Part shown: piece after piece, positions 1-6,958 of the stretch
Layout: each line of letters opens with the position of its first letter
Position numbering within the stretch: position 1 is the first letter of the stretch
Assembly: GCA_034432635.1 (NCBI GenBank)
Contig: DAOUBK010000115.1
Location: 1-64,000, forward strand
Reading direction: 5' to 3'
From: Roseiflexus sp034432635
GTDB lineage: Bacteria > Chloroflexota > Chloroflexia > Chloroflexales > Roseiflexaceae
Length of the DNA: 64,000 nt
Notes under the pieces: generated by a model
The model's input: only the letters and a program-made list of their open reading frames with translations
The model's database searches: none
Told to the model about the DNA's origin: nothing
Translations under genes and position numbers: made by a program

Positions 1-515
1 TGTGGTGATCAAGGTGGAGCATTATGCGCGGGCAGGGGTGGCGCAGTATGTGATTGTGGACGATACGGGGCGGGGACGGGCGCGGCGGTTGCACCTGCTC
101 GACTGCCGGCTGGAAGGGGGGGTATACCGGGTGCAGGCGCCGGACGGCGAGGGGCGGGTGCACCTAGCGATTGCCGACGTGTGGCTGGGGCTGCGGCGCG
201 ACCACGTGGTGGGCTGCGATGCAGCGCGGCGGGAGATGGGGGACTATGTGACGATGGTGGAGCAGGCGCGGCGGGCGGAGGAGCGGGCGCAACAGGCGGC
301 AGCGCGGGTGCGGCGGGGCGGAGGAGCGGGCGCAACAGGCGGCAGCGCGGGTGCGGCGGGAAGCGGCAGCGCGTGCCAAGGCAGAGGAACAGGCGCGGCG
401 GGAAGCAGCGGCGCGGGAAGCCGAAGCGCGGGTGCGGGTGGAAGCAGAAGAGCGTTTGCGTGTCTTGCACGAGCGTTTGAAAGCGTTGGGGATTGAACCG
501 GACGATGTGGTGTAA
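1..515 (+). pseudogene. Uma2-family nuclease, 3' part, frameshifted
   Basis: Partial at the left window edge. The visible part matches the C-terminal half of Uma2/DUF820 PD-(D/E)XK nucleases (YARAGVAQYVIVDD motif), followed by a charged, Ala/Arg/Glu-rich coiled-coil tail. The frame is broken: bases 275-317 are repeated exactly at 318-360 (43 bp), so the original frame runs into Gly/Ala-rich nonsense. Shifting at about 318 restores a plausible tail (EEQARREAAAREAEAR, then ALGIEPDDVV) ending at TAA 513-515. Equivalently, this is a natural 42-bp coding repeat with one extra G in a G-run. Either it is a true pseudogene or a homopolymer error. Uma2 genes are expanded in Chloroflexota and cyanobacteria; their cellular role is poorly known. 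Confidence 0.75.
275..360. repeat. 43-bp perfect tandem duplication
   Basis: Positions 275-317 and 318-360 are identical, lie head to tail, and encode the EERAQQAAARVRR segment of the Uma2 tail. Because 43 is not a multiple of 3, the second copy is out of frame with the first. Confidence 0.9.
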
Positions 516-524
516 TGCTATAGT
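494..524 (+). promoter_or_regulatory. candidate sigma70 promoter for the DHS-like gene
   Basis: An extended -10 element (TG at 516-517, TATAGT at 519-524) lies 45 bp upstream of the start codon. A weak -35 (TTGAAC, 494-499) is 19 bp away, overlapping the end of the Uma2 gene. The same TGcTAtAnT form recurs elsewhere in the window. Confidence 0.5.
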
Positions 525-569
525 ATGCATATTCATTGTCATATTCGTTGAAGACAGAAGGAGGTTCCT

Positions 570-1550
570 ATGAGCATCGGTGGACCGGTCAGTCAATTTC
601 TGCGCCATCACTTTCGCCATTTCAATGCTGCAGCGCTGATCGATGCCGCTGAAGCGTACCGTGCGCATCTCGACAAGGGCGGGAAGATGATGGTTACGCT
701 TGCCGGCGCGATGAGCACCGCCGAACTTGGTCTCTCGCTGGCAGAGATGATCCGTCAGGACAGGGTGCATGCTATTTCGTGCACTGGCGCTAATCTGGAA
801 GAGGATATCTTCAACCTGATCGCCCACGATTTCTACGAACGTGTGCCGCATTATCGCCAGCTTACCCCTGAGCAGGAGCAGGAGTTGCTGGAGCGCCACA
901 TGAATCGTGTCACCGACACCTGCATTCCTGAGGAGGAAGCGATCCGCCGTCTCGAGAAGGCGCTGATCGAAGAATGGATGCGCGCGGATCGATCTGGGGA
1001 GACCTTCTTTCCGCACCAGTTCCTCTATCGAATCCTGCGCTCTGGCGCGCTGGAACAGTACTATCAGATCGACCCGCGCGACTCATGGGTCTACGCGGCA
1101 ATGGAGCGCGATCTGCCGATCTATGTGCCGGGATGGGAAGACTCGACGACCGGTAATATCTATGCTGCTCATTGCATCGAAGGCGATATCAAGAATGTGC
1201 ATACGGTGCGCAGCGGTATCGAGTATATGATCGACCTGGCTGACTGGTATACCAGAACCTCTGCCAGACACTCGATCGGATTCTTCCAGATCGGTGGTGG
1301 AATCGCAGGAGACTTTCCGATCTGCGTGGTGCCAATGCTGCACCAGGACTTGCGTCGCACCAATGTGCCGGTGTGGGGCTATTTCTGCCAGATCAGCGAC
1401 TCGACCACCAGTTATGGTTCGTATTCGGGTGCAGTGCCGAACGAAAAGATCACCTGGGGCAAACTGGCAGTCGATACACCGAAGTTCATAATCGAGTCGG
1501 ATGCAACAATCGTTGCGCCGCTGATCTTTGCGCTGGTGCTGGGATGGTGA
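570..1550 (+). CDS. deoxyhypusine synthase family protein
   Basis: 326 aa, close to the size of eukaryotic and archaeal deoxyhypusine synthase. That enzyme transfers the aminobutyl group of spermidine to a lysine of eIF5A using NAD. The family's catalytic lysine context is present: SGAVPNEKITWGKLAVD, with Lys298 in the WGK motif. The N-terminal MVTLAGAMSTAELG and CTGANLEEDIFN segments are also typical. A strong Shine-Dalgarno (aaggagg, about 558-564) supports the ATG at 570. Bacteria lack eIF5A, and some bacterial homologues make homospermidine, so a polyamine-modifying role is plausible but not provable here. It is monocistronic, with its own promoter and a hairpin downstream. Confidence 0.9.
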   Translation: MSIGGPVSQFLRHHFRHFNAAALIDAAEAYRAHLDKGGKMMVTLAGAMSTAELGLSLAEMIRQDRVHAISCTGANLEEDIFNLIAHDFYERVPHYRQLTPEQEQELLERHMNRVTDTCIPEEEAIRRLEKALIEEWMRADRSGETFFPHQFLYRILRSGALEQYYQIDPRDSWVYAAMERDLPIYVPGWEDSTTGNIYAAHCIEGDIKNVHTVRSGIEYMIDLADWYTRTSARHSIGFFQIGGGIAGDFPICVVPMLHQDLRRTNVPVWGYFCQISDSTTSYGSYSGAVPNEKITWGKLAVDTPKFIIESDATIVAPLIFALVLGW

Positions 1551-1611
1551 CCCCTTTCCACGCCGCCCCTTTTCCGAGACTCTGACCTGTTTTCTCCCCC
1601 TTCCTGCGCGT

Positions 1612-1641
1612 CCCCGTTCTCCTTTTTGCCGGAGAACGGGG
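1612..1641 (+). terminator. hairpin downstream of the DHS-like gene
   Basis: A perfect 11-bp stem (1612-1622 with 1631-1641, ccccgttctcc/ggagaacgggg) and an 8-nt loop, 62 bp after the stop. No T-tract follows, so intrinsic termination may be inefficient. Confidence 0.55.
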
Positions 1642-1745
1642 ATGATGGTCTGGTGCAAAACCCGCTAACCTCGTCTCGACGAAGTGTCAGGCGTTCAACC
1701 TCTTCGTCAGGACCGGGATTCTGACCACAGATTATGTTTCAAGTC

Positions 1746-1774
1746 TTTACAAAATAGAACTTATGTGCTAAAAT
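1746..1774 (+). promoter_or_regulatory. sigma70 promoter of the P-loop ATPase gene
   Basis: -35 TTTACA (1746-1751), 17-bp spacer, -10 TAAAAT (1769-1774) with an extended TG at 1766-1767. It lies 32 bp upstream of the chosen ATG. Confidence 0.7.
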
Positions 1775-1806
1775 CTATGCACATGTTCAGAAGGGGAGGA
1801 AATGAG

Positions 1807-2805
1807 ATGTTTCAACGTCTTGACGAGTTGCACACAGGCAGTCTCTACATTCTCACCGGTCAGGCTGGGGCAGGCAAGTCGCACCTGGCTGCCGCTGCGC
1901 GCCGTGCTGGCACGCTCTGGGTACTTGATACCGAAGGTGCAGCGCAGAATCTCTCCGGCAAACCCGGCATTCATCGTCGGATTCAGGTGATGCAATCGCT
2001 GTCACTCCGCGCGCTTACCGCCGCGATGGACGAGATCCGCACCAACGGCAAACCCGGTGATACCGTCGTTCTTGACTCGATATCCAAAGTCTTTCAGGCG
2101 ATGCGTGCATATGCGCAGCGTCGTGCTGGCGCAGAGACTGACCGCAAGACCGGTATTGCCTACGATGAGCATGCCTCGGTCAACCGCAACATGCAGGCTG
2201 TTTATACGGGGCTGACTGAACTGAAGCACGCCGGATTTCATGTCATTATCATCGGGCATCTGGCGCGCAAGTATCGCGCGCTCGACGACGGCGGGCTTCA
2301 GGATGAAGGGTTGCGCGTACTGGCGGATGATCAGATCGCGTATGAAGCCGACGCTATTCTGCTGGTCGAACGTGATGGCGATGAGCGGTTTGTCACCCCG
2401 ATCATCAAGCCGCCGCGTCCGGCGCATTTGAAACTGGGCAAACGCTATCCCGCCACGCTCGCAGTTCTCTACTCCGATCAGGCGCCGGAAGGTGATGCAA
2501 AACTGCGGCGTAAGGCGGCATCCACAGCGGTTGATGCAGCATCGCCCGCAGAAGCGCCCGATCAGGTGGAGTCGGTTCCGCCAGAGCCAGCCGCTCATCC
2601 GGCGCCGCCGCGTGATGCCACTGAAGCGGAACAACGCTTCTACGCCCGCTACGCGCGTGTGATTGGCGGAACGACATGGGCTGATGTTCAGCGTTACCTG
2701 AAGAGTCGCGCGCCATGTCCAACGACTGTTGAGGGATGGATCGCGGTCGCCGAGGCGGTGCGCGACCGTGCGCGCGCTGAGGGAGCATCGGTGATGTCGG
2801 CGTAG
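1807..2805 (+). CDS. RecA-like P-loop ATPase (AAA_24/phage nucleotide-binding type)
   Basis: 332 aa. Walker A is GQAGAGKS (about residues 18-25), Walker B is TVVLDSIS (about residue 95), and the core ends near residue 220. The core resembles phage-associated AAA/RecA-like ATPases that couple ATP to DNA processing. The C-terminal 110 residues start with a Pro/Ala-rich linker (about 235-265) and end in a small helical domain (AEQRFYARYARVIGGTTWADVQRYL). ATG 1807 is chosen because ggggagga (1793-1800) sits 6 nt upstream and the promoter ends at 1774; longer upstream starts would overlap the promoter. It is a single-gene unit and its partner is unknown. Nothing adjacent is phage-like, so it may be a domesticated remnant. 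Confidence 0.75.
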   Translation: MFQRLDELHTGSLYILTGQAGAGKSHLAAAARRAGTLWVLDTEGAAQNLSGKPGIHRRIQVMQSLSLRALTAAMDEIRTNGKPGDTVVLDSISKVFQAMRAYAQRRAGAETDRKTGIAYDEHASVNRNMQAVYTGLTELKHAGFHVIIIGHLARKYRALDDGGLQDEGLRVLADDQIAYEADAILLVERDGDERFVTPIIKPPRPAHLKLGKRYPATLAVLYSDQAPEGDAKLRRKAASTAVDAASPAEAPDQVESVPPEPAAHPAPPRDATEAEQRFYARYARVIGGTTWADVQRYLKSRAPCPTTVEGWIAVAEAVRDRARAEGASVMSA

Positions 2806-3153
2806 GTCAGGGTACGCAACATCACGGGTGTTCTGGATTATTCTCGTGTCGCCTTTCTCCACATGTTGTTTGAAGGCAGACAGAACATACGGATCAACGC
2901 AACTTTTGCCGAATCGGGACGCCCCAGTGCGCGGCTCTGGTCTCCTCTCCCCTCTCCGCGTGCGCGTAAGAGCGGACAGAACATATGTTCCGATGCAACT
3001 TTTGCCGAATCGGGACGCCCCAGCGCAGATCACTCGTCTCCCCTCTCCCGCGCACGCGGGAAAGGGGCTGGGGGTGAGGGCCACCAGGGCGTCCCCAAGG
3101 ACTGATTTCCGCACACGCTCGCAGGTTCTGTCCGCCTCTGCACCACACGTCGG
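2806..3153. other. non-coding stretch with dispersed repeats
   Basis: No credible coding sequence. It holds two direct copies of a dispersed intergenic repeat and, at 3123-3140, an inverted fragment of the repeat start (aggttctgtccgcctctg). Confidence 0.6.
2876..3093. repeat. dispersed intergenic repeat, two direct copies
   Basis: Copy A (about 2876-2967) and copy B (about 2972-3060), offset by 96 bp. Shared core: ggacagaacata, then aacttttgccgaatcggga, then cgccccag, a variable part and a C/T-rich segment. Copy B continues into ggggctgggggtgagggc. A related, more diverged copy lies at about 26389-26676. The GC-rich ends contain short palindromes (gcgcacgcgg). It may be a non-autonomous mobile remnant. 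Confidence 0.65.
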
Positions 3154-3671
3154 GTGGGGGTTCCTGTGGATGTAAGGGGAGAGTCGTCTTATTCGGCGCG
3201 CGTCCCAGTGGTTCCTGTGCATGAGGAAGGCAAGGGTTCTGCATCAGCATAGCCTTGTACCTGTGCTGGTGGTTCCCGCGCGTGTAAGGGGCAAAGGAAC
3301 GCCGGGCGCTGCAGGCGCTGCTGCAACGCGTGGTTCCCGCGTGTGTAAACGGTTGTGGCGCGGTCGCTAGGTCAGCAGCCCGGCCCAGAGGTGGCTCCTG
3401 TGTGTGGAAGAGATGATGGGGCGTCGGTCAAGAGCGGGCATTTCTGGTTGCGTGGTTCGCGCGGATGGGAAGGGCGAAGTCTTAAGGTATTCAAGGTATT
3501 TGAGGCGTTGTTCAAAACCGCGCGGTTCCCACGCGTGCGAGGGACGAAGATATTGCAGTACCTTGTACTACCTCACCATACCGTGGCTCCCGCGCGTGCG
3601 AGGGACGAAGGCAGCGCGAAATCAGCGACCGGGCTGGCAGGGGGTGGCTCCCGCGCGTGCGAGGGACGAAG
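3154..3671. CRISPR. orphan, degenerate CRISPR-like array (I-E-like repeat)
   Basis: About nine repeat units. The last two (3583-3610 and 3644-3671) are identical 28-mers, gtggctcccgcgcgtgcg plus agggacgaag, with an internal palindrome as in type I-E repeats. Units start at about 3154, 3208, 3269, 3330, 3391, 3452, 3522, 3583 and 3644. Most intervals are exactly 61 bp (28 + 33-bp spacer). The 3452-3522 interval is 70 because its spacer holds a 9-bp tandem duplication (aaggtattc/aaggtattt, 3484-3501). Repeats decay progressively leftwards, mostly by C-to-T and G-to-A changes. No cas genes are in the window. The spacers look unrelated to one another. Confidence 0.7.
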
Positions 3672-3750
3672 GACAGGAGATGACATAGCCGTCGCCTACC
3701 CGCATGGGTCTGATGCCGTCTATCGCACGATGAAAGCAATCGAGCAGAAC

Positions 3751-3770
3751 ATATTGACGTTCTTCAATAT
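3751..3770. promoter_or_regulatory. ArsR-type operator O1
   Basis: Perfect inverted repeat ATATTGA-N6-TCAATAT (arms 3751-3757 and 3764-3770), covering the -35 and half the spacer of the arsR promoter. This is the expected site for autorepression by an ArsR/SmtB dimer. Confidence 0.75.
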
Positions 3771-3782
3771 AAATGGTATACT
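3754..3782 (+). promoter_or_regulatory. arsR promoter
   Basis: -35 TTGACG (3754-3759), 17-bp spacer, -10 TATACT (3777-3782), 8 bp before the chosen ATG at 3791. The very short leader explains why no clear Shine-Dalgarno is visible. Confidence 0.75.
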
Positions 3783-3790
3783 CCTCCACA

Positions 3791-4168
3791 ATGGAACGGA
3801 CAACGTCACATCACGATAGTCTCGAACACAAGCGCAGTCCACGCTGTTGCACCGATCTGGTCGCTCCGCTGTTCAGCCACGCCGAAGCGCAACGGTTGAG
3901 TGAGGACTTGCAGATCCTGGGTCATCCGGTGCGACTGATGATACTCGGTGTGTTGGCGCGACATTCCGGGCAGGTGTGTGTGTGTGATCTTGAAGCAGCA
4001 GTGCCGGTCAAGCAACCGACAGTCTCGCACCACCTGCGGTTGTTGCGCGAGGCGGGTCTGGTGGACGCGGAGCGCCGTGGTTCCTGGATGTACTACTTTA
4101 TTTGCCGTGATGCGCTGGCTGCATTGCGCACGCGTGTTATGCGGGTCCTGGCAGTGCTCGATGAATGA
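3791..4168 (+). CDS. arsR: ArsR-family arsenite-responsive repressor
   Basis: 125 aa winged-helix regulator. The classical metalloid-sensing motif is present: Cys63-Val-Cys65-Asp (QVCVCDLE) at the start of the recognition region, followed by the helix VKQPTVSHHLRLLREAGLV. Extra cysteines Cys19-Cys20 near the N-terminus could be further ligands. In this family arsenite binding releases the repressor from an operator, and such a palindrome overlaps the promoter just upstream. ATG 3791 is preferred over the upstream start at 3773, which lies inside the promoter. It is the first gene of the arsR-arsN-arsM operon. Confidence 0.9.
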   Translation: MERTTSHHDSLEHKRSPRCCTDLVAPLFSHAEAQRLSEDLQILGHPVRLMILGVLARHSGQVCVCDLEAAVPVKQPTVSHHLRLLREAGLVDAERRGSWMYYFICRDALAALRTRVMRVLAVLDE

Positions 4169-4184
4169 ACTTTTTTTCCTGGTT

Positions 4185-4204
4185 ATATTGATGATCTTCA
4201 ATAT
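4185..4204. promoter_or_regulatory. second ArsR-type operator O2
   Basis: ATATTGA-N6-TCAATAT (arms 4185-4191 and 4198-4204), with the same arms as O1 and a nearly identical centre. It lies between arsR and arsN. A possible -35 (TTGATG, 4188-4193) overlaps it, but the best -10 (CATTAT, 4214-4219) is 20 bp away, so promoter activity is uncertain. Confidence 0.65.
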
Positions 4205-4265
4205 GATGCCGCTCATTATGGATTGGCATATGTGCAACATCCATGGGTAGAAGGAGGTGGACGTT

Positions 4266-4700
4266 GTGAAGATCGAAGTGTGCCGCCCTGATGAGGTATC
4301 TTGCCTGCTGGATCTCTTGGAGCGCGCCGGGCTGCCGTGCGATGGTCTCGATGATCACCTGCACTGTGCGCTCGTTGCCCGCAGTAGCGGTGCTGTGGTT
4401 GGATGCGCTGCGGTCGAGTGCTATGGTGATGCCGGGTTGTTGCGTTCAGTAGCAGTTGATGCTGCTTATCGAGGGTGCGGTATTGGCAGGGCGTTGGTCG
4501 ATGCAGCAGTGGATCTGGCGCGTCGCCGGGGAATACGCACACTCTACCTGTTGACAACGAGTGCGACTGCATATTTTTCCCGTTTCGGTTTTCGGTCTAT
4601 CGCTCGTGAGGATGTTCCTTCTGCTGTGCAGCAATCGGTGGAATTCAATGGTGTCTGCCTGGTCAGCGCAATAGTGATGCAGCGAGATATAGATATATGA
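4266..4700 (+). CDS. arsN: ArsN-type GNAT acetyltransferase
   Basis: 144 aa GNAT fold. The acetyl-CoA pyrophosphate loop is YRGCGIGRALV (about residue 70), and the fold ends in a TLYLLTTSATAYFSRFGF segment typical of ArsN2. ArsN enzymes acetylate arsenical amino-acid analogues such as arsinothricin, or act as arsenic-linked acetyltransferases of unknown substrate. GTG 4266 is chosen because aaggagg (4251-4257) lies 8 nt upstream; the GTG at 4257 overlaps that site. It sits between arsR and arsM, 12 bp before arsM, so it is co-transcribed. Confidence 0.8.
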   Translation: MKIEVCRPDEVSCLLDLLERAGLPCDGLDDHLHCALVARSSGAVVGCAAVECYGDAGLLRSVAVDAAYRGCGIGRALVDAAVDLARRRGIRTLYLLTTSATAYFSRFGFRSIAREDVPSAVQQSVEFNGVCLVSAIVMQRDIDI

Positions 4701-4712
4701 AGGAGTTGTTTG

Positions 4713-5561
4713 ATGTCCGATAAGCACGTTTGTGCCGAAACCATCAAAGATCAGGTGCGTCAGCATTATGCGGAGCGCATTCAGTCCGGTTCGTGCTGCG
4801 GCTCTTTGTCTAGGTACAGCAGTAACGCTGCACCGACCGAGATCGCACTCTATGGAGAAGAAGTGATCGCTACGCTGCCAGCCGGTGTTGTCACCACATC
4901 GTTTGGGTGTGGCAATCCGGTTATGATTGCATCGCTACGAGAAGGGGAAATCGTGCTCGATCTGGGGTCGGGCGGCGGTCTCGATGCACTGCTAGCTGCG
5001 CAGCGCGTTGGCGTCGGGGGGTATGTGTACGGAGTCGATATGACCGACGCTATGCTGGCAGTGGCTCGTCGCAATGCGGAAAAAGCCGGGATTATCAACG
5101 TTGAGTTCCTCAAAGGCGACATCGAGCACATCCCGCTTCCTGCGAATATCGTCGATGTGATTATCTCCAACTGTGTCATCAATCTGACACCGGACAAATC
5201 ACAGGCGCTGCTCGAAGCTTTTCGGGTTCTCAAGCCAGGCGGGCGACTGGCAATTTCCGATATTGTGATCGATGGCGATCTGAAAGGATTTCCTGTCACT
5301 GAAGCACAGATCCGTGCTGCGCTCGACTGGACAGGGTGTATTGCCGGGGCGCTGACGATCGACGAGTATCGGACATTGTTGGCGGAAGCTGGCTTCACCG
5401 ACGTTGCCATTGCAGTACAGCATCGCTACACAGTCGACGATATACTTACCGGAGCGCCCGGAGACCTGAACGCGCTGCCGTTTGAGGTGGTGCAGGGGTT
5501 GGTCGGCTGTTTTACCAGCAGCACGATTACGGCGCGCAAGCCGGATGAACGAGTGCGGTGA
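4713..5561 (+). CDS. arsM: arsenite S-adenosylmethionine methyltransferase ArsM
   Basis: 282 aa class I methyltransferase converting As(III) to methylarsenicals with SAM. The SAM motif DLGSGGG is at about 83-89. The cysteines expected for arsenic binding and turnover are present: Cys28/29 (SCCGS), Cys66 (FGCGNP), Cys154 (ISNCVINL) and Cys209 (TGCIAG). The FGCGNP, SNCVINL and RVLKPGGR blocks are diagnostic. ATG 4713 follows aggag (4701-4705); the ORF also allows TTG 4710. It is the last gene of the plus-strand ars operon and converges with arsJ 53 bp away. Confidence 0.95.
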   Translation: MSDKHVCAETIKDQVRQHYAERIQSGSCCGSLSRYSSNAAPTEIALYGEEVIATLPAGVVTTSFGCGNPVMIASLREGEIVLDLGSGGGLDALLAAQRVGVGGYVYGVDMTDAMLAVARRNAEKAGIINVEFLKGDIEHIPLPANIVDVIISNCVINLTPDKSQALLEAFRVLKPGGRLAISDIVIDGDLKGFPVTEAQIRAALDWTGCIAGALTIDEYRTLLAEAGFTDVAIAVQHRYTVDDILTGAPGDLNALPFEVVQGLVGCFTSSTITARKPDERVR

Positions 5562-5614
5562 ATGCGCGCTGCGGCAGGCTCTGCGCACAGCGCCATCGGC
5601 CTGCTGAGCCTGCG

Positions 5615-6913
5615 CTAATCGCCACCATCGCCAAATGCTGCCACCACCGGGCTGCCAGCTGCGCGGCGCGGCAGCGCTACCGAGATCAGTCCGGCTGCCA
5701 GTACGAATGTGACAGCGAACCAGAGGCAGCCGACCAGTCCCCAAATCTGATACACGGCGCCGGAGAGCACGGTTCCTGCCAGGCGTCCCAGCGCATTCGC
5801 CATGTAGTAGAACCCCACCCCCATTGCTGCTTTGTCACTCTCGGTATAGGCAAGAATGAGGTAGGAGTGCACTGATGAGTTCATAGCGAAGATGATGCCG
5901 AACGCGATCAACCCTGCAACTACCGTCAGTGCTGGTTCGACGCCGCTCATCAGCGAAATGGCGATGCCGGCAGGAAATGCCGCCAGCACGAATGCAAGCC
6001 ACATTGCTGTCCGACCGTCCGGTACGCTGCCGTGTGCGACACCCGTCTCATCGACCTGCATCCGGCGCTTGATCACCTCTGGCGCCGATGCCTGGACGAT
6101 ACCATAGCCGATGACCCAGATCGCAAGGAACCCGCCAACCTGCCAGAAGTTCCAGCCGAGAACCGTGTAGAGAAAGACCGGCAGACCGACCACGAACCAG
6201 ACGTCGCGTGAAGCGAAGAGGAAAACCCGCGCTGCTGCCAGAATATTGACTGCACGGTTGTGCGAAAACATCTGGCGAAACTTTGCCTTCTTATTGGCTT
6301 TGCCAAGGTCGCCGCGCATCAGGATGGCGGTAACAACCAGCGCCGTGATGACCAGCCCTGCCAGCATGAAGAGCGCTACCCGGAAGCCGACCAGGAAGAG
6401 GAGCAGTCCACCGATAAAAAAGCCAACGCCTTTCAAAGCGTTCTTTGAACCGGTCAGGATCGCCACCCACTTGAAGAGGGTCGATTGTGCATCCTCGGCG
6501 ACGATCAGTTTGATGGCACTTTTGCTGCTCATCTTGGTCAGGTCTTTGGCAATACCGGAGAGCGCCTGCGCTGCCATGACATACGGAACGGTCAGCCACG
6601 CCGCATCGGGGAACGCTAGCATACTCAGGGCAACGAACTGAATGCCCAGACCGGAGAAGAGGGTGCTTTTCAGCCCCAGGCGCGCAGCCAGATACCCACC
6701 AAACAGGTTTGTCACGACGCCGAAGATTTCGTAGAACAGAAAGAGCATCGCTACCTGAAACGGCGAATATCCGAGTTCATAAAAGTAGAACAGGACCAGC
6801 ATGCGGATCGCGCCATCGGTGATCGTATCCGCCCAGTACGCGCCCGTCACTAGAATGTAGTTGCGCAGATCGCCCGATGCTGCACGTGGTGCTGCAATAT
6901 CAGCGGTTGCCAC
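5615..6913 (-). CDS. arsJ: ArsJ, 1-arseno-3-phosphoglycerate exporter (MFS)
   Basis: 432 aa major-facilitator protein with about 12 hydrophobic segments. The start of the fold (LRNYILVTGAYWADTITDGA, about residues 16-35) and GVVTNLFGGYLAARLGLKST are characteristic of ArsJ. In the known pathway a GAPDH incorporates arsenate instead of phosphate, giving 1-arseno-3-phosphoglycerate, which ArsJ exports; it then breaks down outside the cell. The GAPDH gene is immediately upstream on the same strand (33-bp gap), exactly the expected pair. It is the last gene of the minus-strand ars operon. Confidence 0.93.
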   Translation of the reverse strand: MATADIAAPRAASGDLRNYILVTGAYWADTITDGAIRMLVLFYFYELGYSPFQVAMLFLFYEIFGVVTNLFGGYLAARLGLKSTLFSGLGIQFVALSMLAFPDAAWLTVPYVMAAQALSGIAKDLTKMSSKSAIKLIVAEDAQSTLFKWVAILTGSKNALKGVGFFIGGLLLFLVGFRVALFMLAGLVITALVVTAILMRGDLGKANKKAKFRQMFSHNRAVNILAAARVFLFASRDVWFVVGLPVFLYTVLGWNFWQVGGFLAIWVIGYGIVQASAPEVIKRRMQVDETGVAHGSVPDGRTAMWLAFVLAAFPAGIAISLMSGVEPALTVVAGLIAFGIIFAMNSSVHSYLILAYTESDKAAMGVGFYYMANALGRLAGTVLSGAVYQIWGLVGCLWFAVTFVLAAGLISVALPRRAAGSPVVAAFGDGGD

Positions 6914-6930
6914 AGGTCCTCCTTGTCGCA

Positions 6931-6958
6931 GTTCAGCGTTCGACCGTCAACGTTCAGC
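6931..6958. repeat. heptanucleotide tandem repeat, 4 units
   Basis: Units gttcagc, gttcgac, cgtcaac, gttcagc, overlapping the last codons and stop of the GAPDH gene and the gap to arsJ. Same 7-bp family as the long array at 49780-49934. Confidence 0.6.

Noticed and set aside
9..1016. 335-aa Pro/Arg-rich minus-strand ORF
   Set aside because: Covers the Uma2 tail and the DHS-like gene on the wrong strand; composition is that of antisense GC-rich repeats.
3123..3140. Possible terminal inverted repeat of an insertion sequence
   Set aside because: Only a short inverted match to the dispersed repeat, without transposase or target duplication.
2002..3222. 406-aa ORF on the minus strand across the ATPase gene and the repeats
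   Set aside because: It is the antisense shadow of a real gene followed by repeat DNA; low-complexity, no conserved motif.
4162..4250. Small hydrophobic ORF (MNELFFLVILMIFNMM...) after arsR
   Set aside because: It spans operator O2 and lacks a convincing ribosome site; probably non-coding.
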